Shown one piece after another: positions 16,883 to 24,770 of a DNA stretch of 64,000 bases. Origin of the DNA: Lewinellaceae bacterium (GTDB taxonomy: Bacteria; Bacteroidota; Bacteroidia; Chitinophagales; Saprospiraceae). Location: NCBI GenBank assembly GCA_020636325.1, contig JACJYC010000002.1, forward strand, positions 372,001 through 436,000, in the 5' to 3' direction. Numbering within the stretch: the stretch's first letter is position 1; every line of letters starts with the position of its first letter. The notes under the pieces are model-generated. The model was not told the origin of the DNA and ran no database searches. It saw nothing but the letters and a program-made list of their open reading frames with translations. Made by a program: the position numbers and the translations under genes.

Positions 16883-17457
16883 CCGCCCGCGCCCAAAGTA
16901 ACCCTCAAGACCCGCTCAAAATAAAAATCGTCGTTGGGAACCGCCAGTTCGATATGGTCGCAGATGAATTCGCAGTTTGGAATTTTATCCTGAAGTTCTT
17001 CCATGATCTCAATCGATCTTTCCATCGTAATGAATTCGGCAATGGTCATATGGGGATCAATTGTTGACCTCTTGATCTCAACATCCCTGAACATAGGCAA
17101 ACCGTGGATTCGGCTTCTCAATTCAGAAAATTCGCGTTCGGGCTGAATGGTAAACGTTACACCGGGGTAAGGAGGGTGCATCCTTATCGGCCCGCAAGAT
17201 ATCCTGAAGGGCTTGAATCCAGCCAAATCGGACCTGAGTTGTTCCAGTTCTTCTATGGTCATCGGATGGTCCAGCGGTTCGCTCAGGCTGATATGGGCCC
17301 TGCAAATTCCAGCAGATTTGGGGTCATATTGCTCCCTCAACCCATCAACCAGGACCATTATCTCTTCCGGTGGAAAAATGTAAAACGCACCGAATTGATA
17401 TTGGGGCCACCAGTGCTCCCAATGCCCGGTATTCTTGGCGTAGGAGATATCCAGCAT
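16879..17457 (-). CDS. 2H phosphoesterase superfamily (2'-5' RNA ligase-like) protein
   Basis: 192 aa with the two H-x-S/T-h motifs that define 2H phosphoesterases: AHISLS near residue 74 and PHMTIA near 137. The family includes 2',3'-cyclic phosphodiesterases and bacterial 'RNA ligase' homologues that mostly act as RNA end-processing phosphodiesterases. The natural substrate here is not known. Cytosolic, no signal peptide. Convergent with the lipoprotein gene (TAA stops overlap at 16879-16882). It marks the return to chromosomal base composition. Confidence 0.8.
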   Translation of the reverse strand: MLDISYAKNTGHWEHWWPQYQFGAFYIFPPEEIMVLVDGLREQYDPKSAGICRAHISLSEPLDHPMTIEELEQLRSDLAGFKPFRISCGPIRMHPPYPGVTFTIQPEREFSELRSRIHGLPMFRDVEIKRSTIDPHMTIAEFITMERSIEIMEELQDKIPNCEFICDHIELAVPNDDFYFERVLRVTLGAGG

Positions 17458-17568
17458 CGGCCTGTTCTTTATTTATTTTTGGGTAATTTAACCATCAACT
17501 GTCCAGCCAGCTCCGAAACGACCCACTCCTCTGCAATCCGGTCACCTTCAAACCGGCTGATCACCAAC

Positions 17569-19944
17569 TCATTTCAACACCTTCCTCCACGTCCCGGATA
17601 CCGGCATTTCCTTTCCCTTCCATACCACCACCCCTTCAACCCCCGGCGGCAGGGTGACGGCCGCTTCCACCCCACTGGCGGTTCGTTTGTATGCCGCAGA
17701 GATCTCTCCCGCGGGATGCGGTACCGTCCCTTCCGCCGCTGTCAGATCGCCGAGGAAGGGTTCGATCCGGACCGTCCGGAAGCCCGGCGAGCCGGGATTG
17801 ATCCCCAGCACCGTCGACAAAAACTGGTAATTCGGGCTGGCGCTCCAGGCGTGGCAATCCGACCGGGTGGGTTCGGGGTTTTCGGCAAAGGTGGTCAGGC
17901 CCATGTCCAGCATAGCCTTCCAGTCGGCCATCTGGGGCAGGAACAGGTCGCCGAGGCCGGTCTTTTTCAGGGCCTCAAACAGGTAGAACCGGAAATAAAA
18001 AGTGGTCTTCACGATGGACGTGTCCGCAATGATCCGCTTCAGGAGTGCCGGTTGTTCGGCCGCGGGAAGGGCGTCGGTCAACACGGCCAGGATATTGGCA
18101 TGCTGGCTGAAATCCGATTTGGCCGGCGTATCCGCCAGCAGGCCTTTGCCGCTATCCCAGCAAAGGCGGTAGGTCGCCGCTACCAGGTCGTCGGCCAGGC
18201 GGGCGTATTTGGCCGCCAGTTCGGGCTTGCCGAACGCCTTGAACAACGCGTCGGCCTGCCGGTAAGTATACGCCAGTTGCAGGGTCAGGATGGACGATCC
18301 GCCGTCGGCTGCGCCCTTCGGTACGCCTCCTGCGATCTCGCCCGGGTTGTTCCACGACCAATCCACAAAATTCCACCAGGCCACCGGACCGAGCATGCCG
18401 TCAGGGGCGATCCGGGCCTCAAACCATGCCAGCACATTCTCCATGCCGGGCAGGAGCTGCCGGATGAATTCCGGGTCATTGCGGTGCATATAATGGTCAT
18501 AGATCATCGACACCCAGAACATGGAATAGGTGGGGATGATCTGCATGTCGTTGCACGGGTACCGGCTTTGGGTCAGCCCGTCCGGAATGCGGCTGTGCTC
18601 GTAATCCAGGATCGCCTTGCGCATCAGCCGGTCGTCGCCGGCTACGTACAGCGAGATCAGCGCCTGGATGCGGGTATCGCCGACGTATTGCAATTGCTCG
18701 TAGTAGGGGCAGTCAAAATAGTTTTCGCCTGCGCACAACCGGGCCGTCCGCCAGCCGGCCTCCCAGATGGCGGCATTCACCGGGTCGCTGCTCGAAAACT
18801 GCGCTTTTTCTTCAAAGGGGTAGCCGTAGGTCTTGCCGCAAAAATCCCGGATGGTCAGGGGTTCCGGTCCGGTCTCGATGTCCATCTGCAGGTAGCGGTA
18901 GGTCCGGAACCAAAGCGGGCGGAAGAGCCGCGCATCGCCGCCGTCCGGCATGAAAATATCCTGTACGCCCACGATATGTTTGCCTTCGATTTCATTGCGG
19001 TTGCCTTTCACGCGGTTTTCGTCGATCAATCCCTCTGCATAGGTGATCCGGATGGTGGCGCCTTTGCCCTGGCTGACGAGCAGTTCAGGATAGGCGTTGA
19101 CGAGGTGTCCCTGGTCGAACAAAAGGGAGATCTTTGAGTTGGCCGGCAATTGGGCAGGCAGTTTATCCGCCGCACCAAACGGCATTCCGTCCTTCAGGCT
19201 CCTGCGGATGGTGGCGCCGTCAATCCGGCTTTCCGGGAACGCGGGAATGGTTCGGGGCACCAGCATCCAGTTGCCGTCCGTGCCGAGGGTGCGGGGTTTT
19301 GGAGGAAACCAAAGCACCTGGGCTTCCGGCCATTCGCCGTCTTCAAAACCGGGTTTTTCCCAGCCCCAGGGATAGGCTTTCCCGTCCACTTCATCGCCTG
19401 CGCCGGTAACATAATAGGCCCGTAAAGCCCGCATATCGACCGGCAGCGGTTGGTAGGCCCGGTTGCGGATCACCCGCCAGGAGTTATTGGTGTTCACCGC
19501 GTCTTCTTTTTCCGTATTGCCCTGCAGGATGAACCCGGTCTGGTAGCTGATCTGGGCGAAGGGTTTGTGCTGGGCTGCGTTCCAGACAATGGCCGCCAGC
19601 ACATTTTCTCCGGGCTTCAACTGCGGCGCAATGTCCACCGTTTCGAAGCTCCAGTTGGCAAGATCGCTGCGCGCCGGCCCGGATGAAACCGGTTCGCCGT
19701 TGACGAACAACCGGTACCGGTTATCCGCGGATACGTGGACGACAAAAGAGGAGGGCTTTTCCGCCAGTTCAAAGCGCTTCCGGAAGTGGTATACCCCGTA
19801 ATCGATCACGGATTCACCCGGACAGGCGATCCATCGCGCTTTCCAGTATTGGTGCAAAATCCGGCCATCGATCAGGGAGAGGTCTTGTCCGTTAACTCCG
19901 ACGGCACATACCAGGAGACCGATAAAAGCGAGCGTTTTTCCCAT
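17569..19944 (-). CDS. GH78-like alpha-L-rhamnosidase, secreted
   Basis: 791 aa. Signal peptide MGKTLAFIGLLVCAVGVNG. An N-terminal beta-sandwich (VSADNRYRLFVNGEPV) is typical of bacterial rhamnosidases. The (alpha/alpha)6 barrel starts near residue 365 with the conserved block ENYFDCPYYEQLQYVGDTR, comparable to DCPxRxERxGWxGD of GH78. A C-terminal beta domain carries FRTVRIEPFLGDL. It probably releases terminal rhamnose or a related sugar from plant or algal glycans in the periplasm. The DCP block is divergent (YYEQLQ for the usual RxER), so activity on other sugars is possible. It overlaps the upstream membrane protein gene by 73 nt. Confidence 0.85.
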   Translation of the reverse strand: MGKTLAFIGLLVCAVGVNGQDLSLIDGRILHQYWKARWIACPGESVIDYGVYHFRKRFELAEKPSSFVVHVSADNRYRLFVNGEPVSSGPARSDLANWSFETVDIAPQLKPGENVLAAIVWNAAQHKPFAQISYQTGFILQGNTEKEDAVNTNNSWRVIRNRAYQPLPVDMRALRAYYVTGAGDEVDGKAYPWGWEKPGFEDGEWPEAQVLWFPPKPRTLGTDGNWMLVPRTIPAFPESRIDGATIRRSLKDGMPFGAADKLPAQLPANSKISLLFDQGHLVNAYPELLVSQGKGATIRITYAEGLIDENRVKGNRNEIEGKHIVGVQDIFMPDGGDARLFRPLWFRTYRYLQMDIETGPEPLTIRDFCGKTYGYPFEEKAQFSSSDPVNAAIWEAGWRTARLCAGENYFDCPYYEQLQYVGDTRIQALISLYVAGDDRLMRKAILDYEHSRIPDGLTQSRYPCNDMQIIPTYSMFWVSMIYDHYMHRNDPEFIRQLLPGMENVLAWFEARIAPDGMLGPVAWWNFVDWSWNNPGEIAGGVPKGAADGGSSILTLQLAYTYRQADALFKAFGKPELAAKYARLADDLVAATYRLCWDSGKGLLADTPAKSDFSQHANILAVLTDALPAAEQPALLKRIIADTSIVKTTFYFRFYLFEALKKTGLGDLFLPQMADWKAMLDMGLTTFAENPEPTRSDCHAWSASPNYQFLSTVLGINPGSPGFRTVRIEPFLGDLTAAEGTVPHPAGEISAAYKRTASGVEAAVTLPPGVEGVVVWKGKEMPVSGTWRKVLK

Positions 19945-20459
19945 GGAATTTCGGTTAAAGTCAGTTTTTGTTTCAGTTGACCCAGGGTTTGATTTTTCAG
20001 GCTCCGAATCAGGTGCAGCGGGGCATAAAATAAAAAAGCAAAGAACAAAATACCGGACAAGATCCGGATAAGCATCAGCACAAGATCATCGTCCCAGGGA
20101 AGAACCACCCCGGTAATGAGCCAATGAAGGACAAATGCGTAAAATCCCATCAACAGGATTTGAGCCAGCGGGCTGAACCTCACCTTTACCCCGACAACCA
20201 TCCACCGCCCTATCTTGCCGTAATCGATAATAAAATTGGGATAAAATATGCCCGCAAGGGAAAAACCCTTCACGATCCAGAAGACAAATGCATTTTTCCT
20301 GCGCTCGCAACACCAATCGCCGGGCCCCGCATCGGCGTAAACCCTCAGACCCGGACTGAGCCGGCTCCGTTTGCGCTCTTTCAGGATTTTGCGGATTTCC
20401 CGCTCCAGGCTGCCGTAGTTCTTCAGGGGAGAAATAAAAAAATGTTTAACCGGGTACAT
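19872..20459 (-). CDS. Hypothetical membrane protein
   Basis: 195 aa, not recognised. The N-terminal 60 residues are basic (EIRKILKERKRSR) and followed by about three hydrophobic segments (FVFWIVKGFSLAGIFY, ILLMGFYAFVLHWLITGVVL, ILSGILFFAFLFYAPLHLI). Its last 24 codons overlap the start of the downstream rhamnosidase gene in another frame (19872-19944), unusually long for this window, where overlaps are 4 nt. Either the stop has been lost by extension or the rhamnosidase is translationally coupled. Confidence 0.6.
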   Translation of the reverse strand: MYPVKHFFISPLKNYGSLEREIRKILKERKRSRLSPGLRVYADAGPGDWCCERRKNAFVFWIVKGFSLAGIFYPNFIIDYGKIGRWMVVGVKVRFSPLAQILLMGFYAFVLHWLITGVVLPWDDDLVLMLIRILSGILFFAFLFYAPLHLIRSLKNQTLGQLKQKLTLTEIPWEKRSLLSVSWYVPSELTDKTSP

Positions 20460-20503
20460 GTCTTATTGCTTTTTCCGCTTTGCGGCTGATGGGAATAATT
20501 TTT

Positions 20504-21277
20504 TCAGAAACCAAAATAAGGCATTTTCCCAAAAATCGGAAAAAGCAGTCCGATTTTCCATCGCAAAACCCAATTCTTTGCCGCCCCTCTCACCTCTCTC
20601 ACCCCTCTCACCCCTCCCACCCTCCCAAACGCCCGGACCGGAAACGTCCCCATCCCCTCCACCTTCGGCGGAACGGCCGAAAACACAAACCCCGATCCGG
20701 GCAATTGATCCAGCCGGGCCATATGCTCCACAATAAGGATATCGGCGCCCAGCAGGATGGAATGTACCGGCCGGCTTTGGGTCCGGGTATCGTCGATATT
20801 GTGGCTGTCGATGCCGACCAGTCCGGCGCCTTCGTTCTTCAGGTATTCAGCCGCTTCCGCCGTCAGGAAAGGGTGGTTTTCAAAATATTGCGCCGTATTC
20901 CAGTGCTTTGACCAACCGGTATGCACCAGGACAGCCTTCCCGGCCAGGTCCCTGCCTTCAAAAAACGGCAACCCGACTTCCATGGTTCCGGTAGCGTTGA
21001 TCAGGATCCCATCGAGCTCAGCCACCGCTTCCAATGCGATTTCTGAGAGGTCCTTTCCGTTCTCATACCGGTGAAACGGGCAATCCAGATAAGTCCCCGT
21101 GTTGGCCACCATATCAATCCTGCCGATCTGAAATTCGGTGCCCGCCTCATACAGCTCCCGGGATCTTTCGCGACTCAGGTAGTCACAGATCACCGGGGCC
21201 GGCAAGCCTTTATAGGTGACAAGTCCGTCAAAAACGGTATGGCTCAGGTCGATCAGCCGGAAATTTCCTTTTTTCAT
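20504..21277 (-). CDS. Cyclase / kynurenine-formamidase-like metal hydrolase
   Basis: 257 aa. Matches the cyclase family: LIDLSHTV at the start and the metal-binding block NTGTYLDCPFHRY near residues 59-71 (family motif HxGTHxDxPxH; the first positions are altered to N-T-G-T-Y). IDSHNIDD and HSILLGADILIVE follow. It likely hydrolyses an amide or cyclic ester, with kynurenine formamidase as the best-known member. The last 40 residues (GRVGGVRGVREVRG ...) do not look like the family; they translate a CTCTCACCC-type DNA repeat at 20581-20640. Its ATG overlaps the stop of the EamA gene (ATGA). Confidence 0.82.
   Translation of the reverse strand: MKKGNFRLIDLSHTVFDGLVTYKGLPAPVICDYLSRERSRELYEAGTEFQIGRIDMVANTGTYLDCPFHRYENGKDLSEIALEAVAELDGILINATGTMEVGLPFFEGRDLAGKAVLVHTGWSKHWNTAQYFENHPFLTAEAAEYLKNEGAGLVGIDSHNIDDTRTQSRPVHSILLGADILIVEHMARLDQLPGSGFVFSAVPPKVEGMGTFPVRAFGRVGGVRGVREVRGAAKNWVLRWKIGLLFPIFGKMPYFGF
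20581..20640. repeat. CTCTCACCC-type degenerate tandem repeat inside the cyclase 3' end
   Basis: The plus strand reads CCTCTCACCTCTCTCACCCC and continues with further CTC(T)CACCC units, about five degenerate copies. In the minus-strand cyclase frame it gives the VGGVRGVREVRG tail. Slippage here would change the C-terminus. Confidence 0.7.
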
Positions 21278-22191
21278 TTTCCTTTATTTTGGATCAGCGG
21301 CCGGGATCTCCGGGCTTCTCTTTTTTTCAGCAATGGATGGATAAACACGGAAGTCAGTATGATCAGGGCGCCCCAGATAAAATTGAGATTCAGTTCCCGG
21401 GCATCATCCAGCAGGAACCAGGCCGCCAGGATGCCGTATATGAACTCCAGGTTGAAGGTCAGGTTGGCTGCAAAAGCGGTGAGGTTTCGCAACGACCGAA
21501 GGGCAAGTACGTACCCCAACGTGGTACAAAGCAGCGACAGGATGAGCAACCACAACCAGTCCAGGCCGTGCGGCCAAATGTTGAGGGGCGCCTGCTGGCT
21601 GAGCATTACAAACGGCAGAGCGATCCCGATCACGAGCCAGGCACTGCTCATTTCCAGAAAGGTGACGCTGAGTTCATCGAGCCGGCCGACCAGCATTTTG
21701 TTCAGCGTGGCAAACAAGGCGATCAGGAATGCTGCCGCAAGCCCCACCCATAGGCCGGGCATCATGCCGAGCTCGGCGCTGTTTGCGATCAGCACCATGC
21801 CCGGGATAATGACAATCCCAAGGGCAATATCTGCGAAGTTGAGCGGCCTGCGCGTAAAAAAAGGCTCCAGGATCGAAGTGAAAAAAGAAGTCGTGGCCAT
21901 GCAAACCAGTGCGATAGACGGATTGGCCAGTTTGACCGATCCAAAAAAACAGATCCAGTGCAAAGCCACCAGCATTCCCACGCCCATGAAGCTGAACAGG
22001 GTTTTTCGAGGCACGCCTCTAAGGGTCCTTCCAAACCGGATCAGCACCAGCAGGCTGAGCGCAGTGAGCAATACCCGCCACCAGACCAGGGTCAGCGCAG
22101 AAAGGCTGATCAAATCGCCCAGTATTGCCGTAAACCCGAAGAGAAGGGCGGCAAAATGCAACTCAAGATAGGATCGGCGAACCGACGTCAT
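21274..22191 (-). CDS. DMT-superfamily EamA transporter
   Basis: 305 aa, ten predicted hydrophobic segments in two repeats of five, the EamA layout. Recognisable stretches include LHFAALLFGFTAILGDL at the N-terminus, LHWICFFGSVKLANPSIALV, and in the second half TTLGYVLALRSLRNLTAFAA. It exports or exchanges a metabolite across the inner membrane; the substrate cannot be predicted. First gene of a two-gene unit with the cyclase (ATGA overlap at 21274-21277). Confidence 0.88.
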   Translation of the reverse strand: MTSVRRSYLELHFAALLFGFTAILGDLISLSALTLVWWRVLLTALSLLVLIRFGRTLRGVPRKTLFSFMGVGMLVALHWICFFGSVKLANPSIALVCMATTSFFTSILEPFFTRRPLNFADIALGIVIIPGMVLIANSAELGMMPGLWVGLAAAFLIALFATLNKMLVGRLDELSVTFLEMSSAWLVIGIALPFVMLSQQAPLNIWPHGLDWLWLLILSLLCTTLGYVLALRSLRNLTAFAANLTFNLEFIYGILAAWFLLDDARELNLNFIWGALIILTSVFIHPLLKKREARRSRPLIQNKGK

Positions 22192-22264
22192 TTCAGGTGG
22201 TTTTCCTGCAAAACAACAACTCTTTCCCCAATAAATAAAAAAGTGCGGTCAATTTGATCGCAGC

Positions 22265-22296
22265 TTGAACCAAGAATTTATTTTAGCGTTTCTTTG
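22265..22296 (+). promoter_or_regulatory. Weak candidate promoter (TTG-N21-TTTCTTTG) for the peroxiredoxin gene
   Basis: TTG at 22265-22267 and TTTCTTTG at 22289-22296, the latter one mismatch from TAnnTTTG. It lies 20 nt before the preferred ATG at 22316. It overlaps the longer reading frame's start and so favours the shorter one. Confidence 0.3.
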
Positions 22297-22315
22297 CAAA
22301 AATCAACTCCGCGAT

Positions 22316-22786
22316 ATGACGATTATCCCAGGCGATAAAGCGCCAAATTTCAAACTGTTTTCTTCTGACAAACAGGAAACCTCCCTGGCTGACTACCGGG
22401 GAAAGAACGTCGTGCTGCTTTTCTTTCCGCTGGCTTTCACCAGTGTCTGCACCACCGAGCTCTGCACCATGCGCGATAATATCGGGATGTACGGCAAACT
22501 CAATGCTCAGATCCTGGCCGTCTCCGTCGATTCCCCGCAGACCCTCAATAAGTTCAAGGAGGATCAAAAGCTGAATTTCCCGCTCCTGTCCGACTTCAAC
22601 AAGGAAGTCTCCCGCGCTTACGGCTCCCTGTATGAAGAGTTTGTCATGGGCATGAAAGGCGTTTCCAAAAGATCCGCTTTTGTGATCGACAAGGAGGGCA
22701 CGGTACGGTATGCCGAAGTATTGGAAAAAGCCGGGGAATTGCCTAACTTTGAGGCGATAAAGGAAACTTTAACAGCCTTGAATTAG
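22316..22786 (+). CDS. Peroxiredoxin (AhpC/TSA, AhpE/BCP-like)
   Basis: 156 aa from the ATG at 22316. I preferred it to 22265 because MTIIPGDKAPNFKL is the usual family N-terminus. The peroxidatic Cys is in PLAFTSVCTTELCT, with the second Cys five residues on. SVDSPQTLNKFKEDQ and FPLLSDFNKEVSRAYG follow, as in thioredoxin-dependent peroxiredoxins. It reduces hydrogen and alkyl peroxides in the cytosol. Followed after 57 nt by clpS on the same strand. Confidence 0.92.
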   Translation: MTIIPGDKAPNFKLFSSDKQETSLADYRGKNVVLLFFPLAFTSVCTTELCTMRDNIGMYGKLNAQILAVSVDSPQTLNKFKEDQKLNFPLLSDFNKEVSRAYGSLYEEFVMGMKGVSKRSAFVIDKEGTVRYAEVLEKAGELPNFEAIKETLTALN

Positions 22787-22843
22787 TTATTATTCTAACG
22801 GCCCGGAATTCCGTTTCCATTCCGTTCAGCAAGCTCAAAGATT

Positions 22844-23149
22844 ATGCAATACGGCCATCCGTCAGAGGAAGAGGAAGTTGTTTTATTGGAAGAAGATCTC
22901 GAGGATAGCGGTATAGGAGATCTGGCGCAGCTTATCGTCTACAATGACGATTACAATACCTTTGACTGGGTCATCAAATGCTTCATGGAAGTATTGAGCC
23001 ATACCCTCGAACAATCAGAGCAACTCGCCCTGATCATTCATACCAAAGGAAAAGCTACCGTCAAAACAGCTCCCAAAAGCGTATTGCAACCCAAAAAAGA
23101 TGCCCTGGTCGACCGAGGCCTGTCAGCCGTCATCGAGGACTGCGCCTGA
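22844..23149 (+). CDS. clpS: ATP-dependent Clp protease adaptor ClpS
   Basis: 101 aa. The acidic N-terminal tail ([14 protein letters not shown]) precedes the ClpS core: [21 protein letters not shown], where the NDDxxT loop binds the N-terminal degron residue, then [14 protein letters not shown]. ClpS hands proteins with destabilising N-terminal residues to ClpAP (in Bacteroidota probably to ClpC). The next gene, aat, makes such residues, so the pair encodes the two dedicated steps of the bacterial N-degron pathway. The compound repeat begins 8 nt after the stop. Confidence 0.95.
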   Translation: MQYGHPSEEEEVVLLEEDLEDSGIGDLAQLIVYNDDYNTFDWVIKCFMEVLSHTLEQSEQLALIIHTKGKATVKTAPKSVLQPKKDALVDRGLSAVIEDCA

Positions 23150-23156
23150 TACCCCC

Positions 23157-23415
23157 CCGCCAAAGCTCCTCAGGAGCGACGGCGGGCAGTATCTTCACAC
23201 TGAGCGCAGTCGAAGTGCAGTATCCAGCATCCACCACGCCGCGGCGTGGCAGCATCCAGAAACCAGTATCCAGCATCCAGAAACCAGCATCAAGCATCCA
23301 GAAACCAGCATCCAGCATCCAGAAACCAGCATCAAGCATCCAGAAACCAGCATCCACCACGCCGCGGCGTGGCAGCATCAAGCATCAAGCATCCAGAAAC
23401 CAGCATCCAGAAACC
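23157..23415. repeat. Compound repeat B: hairpins, palindromes and 21-bp/heptamer array between clpS and aat
   Basis: In order: an interrupted hairpin 23157-23185 (CCGCC-AAA-GCTCC-TCA-GGAGC-GAC-GGCGG); a second hairpin 23193-23215 (CTTC, ACTG-AGCG-CAGT, GAAG); a 16-bp palindrome CCACGCCGCGGCGTGG at 23234-23249 and again at 23357-23372; and heptamers AGCATCC with variants AGCATCA, AGTATCC and AGAAACC, organised as a 21-bp unit, to 23415. It is the inverted relative of 9341-9540. The aat ATG (23416) follows the last unit directly. Confidence 0.9.
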
Positions 23416-24111
23416 ATGCCCGTTTTTTGGCTAGACGATGAAGACCTCACCTTCCCCCCCGCTCAATGGGCGAGCCCGGAAGGCGTCCTGGCCATCGGCG
23501 GCGATCTTTCAGCTGAGCGCCTGCTGACGGCTTACCAAAACGGCATTTTCCCCTGGTTCAATGAAGGCGACCCGATCCTGTGGTGGTCGCCCGACCCCAG
23601 GTTCGTCCTTTTCCCGGACGAGCTCAAAGTGGCCAAAAGCATGCGCCCCTATTTCAATCAGGAAAAATTCACGGTAACCTATGATACCTGTTTTGAGGTC
23701 GTCATGCGGGAATGCCAGGCCAGGACGCGCGAAAGCCTGGAACGCGGCAGCCAGTCCGGCACCTGGATCACCGAAGAGATGGTCGAGGCCTATGTCAACC
23801 TCCACAACCTGGGTTATGCCCATTCGGTAGAAGTCCGGCAGGATGATCAACTCGTCGGCGGCTTGTACGGATTGACCCTGGGCCGGATATTTTTCGGCGA
23901 ATCCATGTTCTCCCTGGTCAGCAATGCCTCCAAATTCGGATTCATCTCCCTGGTCAGGCGATTGTCCTCCTCCGGCTACCGGCTCATCGATTGCCAACAG
24001 GAAACCCCACACCTCGAAAGCCTGGGCGCCCGGGCCATTCCCAGGGAAACATTCCTGGATTTTTTGAAAAAAAACGAACACGAAAATACCGAAACAGGCA
24101 AATGGACCTGA
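23416..24111 (+). CDS. aat: Leucyl/phenylalanyl-tRNA--protein transferase
   Basis: 231 aa from the ATG at 23416. The frame is open far upstream through compound repeat B and into clpS, but MPVFWLDDEDLTFPP is the normal family start, so the upstream part is not counted. Family blocks are PEGVLAIGGDLS, AYQNGIFPWF, ILWWSPDPRFVLFP, GGLYGLTLGRIFFGESMFS and IDCQQETPHLESLGA. It transfers Leu or Phe from aminoacyl-tRNA to proteins with N-terminal Lys or Arg, marking them for ClpS. Cytosolic. The start lacks a Shine-Dalgarno sequence; the repeat supplies the whole 5' context. Confidence 0.95.
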   Translation: MPVFWLDDEDLTFPPAQWASPEGVLAIGGDLSAERLLTAYQNGIFPWFNEGDPILWWSPDPRFVLFPDELKVAKSMRPYFNQEKFTVTYDTCFEVVMRECQARTRESLERGSQSGTWITEEMVEAYVNLHNLGYAHSVEVRQDDQLVGGLYGLTLGRIFFGESMFSLVSNASKFGFISLVRRLSSSGYRLIDCQQETPHLESLGARAIPRETFLDFLKKNEHENTETGKWT

Positions 24112-24215
24112 AGACTTGAATTTTTACCATTCCCTTAACAAGGTTTAAGCCCCTTTTAACGTTCAAAAGCAGCCTTATGCCTTATTTTGGCAGGATCATC
24201 AAAATGCAAACGTTC

Positions 24216-24770
24216 ATGAAAAAATATTTCATCCTCCCCGCCCTGGCGCTGGTTTTGCTCGCTTTCGGCTGCAAAGAAGACGCCCCGCTGGACAATACCC
24301 TCCGGCTGGACGGCGAAAACCAGTCAGGCCCCCTGTTGGAAGCCGGCGCTTACGAACTGGCCGTCCGGTTCACCCCGCAGCAGACCGCCAAATTTGCAGG
24401 CCGCCAGCTGGAATCGGTGCAGTGGTACAACGGCCCGAGAGCGGCAACCACCATCCTGAAGGTTTACAGCGAAGGGACGCCGGGCGAACCCGGTTCGCTC
24501 CTCTACAGCGCAACCGTAACCAGCCAGGTCAAGTCGTTCACCTGGAATGAACACAAACTGACCACCCCCGTCGATATCCCGGACGGCGACCTCTGGATCA
24601 GCCTGGCCATAACCCACAGCGACGTACAGCAATCCATCGGTTGCGACGCAGGCCCTAACAAGTCCGGCGGCGACTGGCTCTTCAAATCCGCCGACGGCCT
24701 CTGGGATACCTACCTGGACCGTACCGGCGAAAGCGTTAACTGGAATATCCGAGGCATCGTATCAGAATGA
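24216..24770 (+). CDS. Lipoprotein of unknown function with beta-sandwich-like body
   Basis: 184 aa from the ATG at 24216 (24177 and 24204 are alternative in-frame starts). I chose 24216 because it gives MKKYFILPALALVLLAFGC, a clean lipobox. The body (AVRFTPQQTAKFAGRQLESVQWY ... ATTILKVYSEG ... WISLAITHSDVQQSIGCDAGP ... NWNIRGIVSE) resembles the non-catalytic beta domains appended to many Bacteroidota secreted proteases, but I cannot name the family. Its stop overlaps the next gene's ATG (ATGA). Confidence 0.75.
   Translation: MKKYFILPALALVLLAFGCKEDAPLDNTLRLDGENQSGPLLEAGAYELAVRFTPQQTAKFAGRQLESVQWYNGPRAATTILKVYSEGTPGEPGSLLYSATVTSQVKSFTWNEHKLTTPVDIPDGDLWISLAITHSDVQQSIGCDAGPNKSGGDWLFKSADGLWDTYLDRTGESVNWNIRGIVSE

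Noticed and set aside
17104..19137. 677-codon plus-strand open frame opposite the rhamnosidase gene
   Set aside because: Antisense shadow in GC-rich DNA; the minus strand encodes a full-length GH78-like enzyme with signal peptide, and the plus-strand frame has no domain or start context.
22978..23415. N-terminal extension of aat through the repeat
   Set aside because: The upstream residues overlap clpS and translate the repeat; the transferase family starts at MPVFWLDDED (23416).
23220..23415. CRISPR array
   Set aside because: The units are a 21-bp tandem repeat built of heptamers with no unique spacers and no cas genes nearby.
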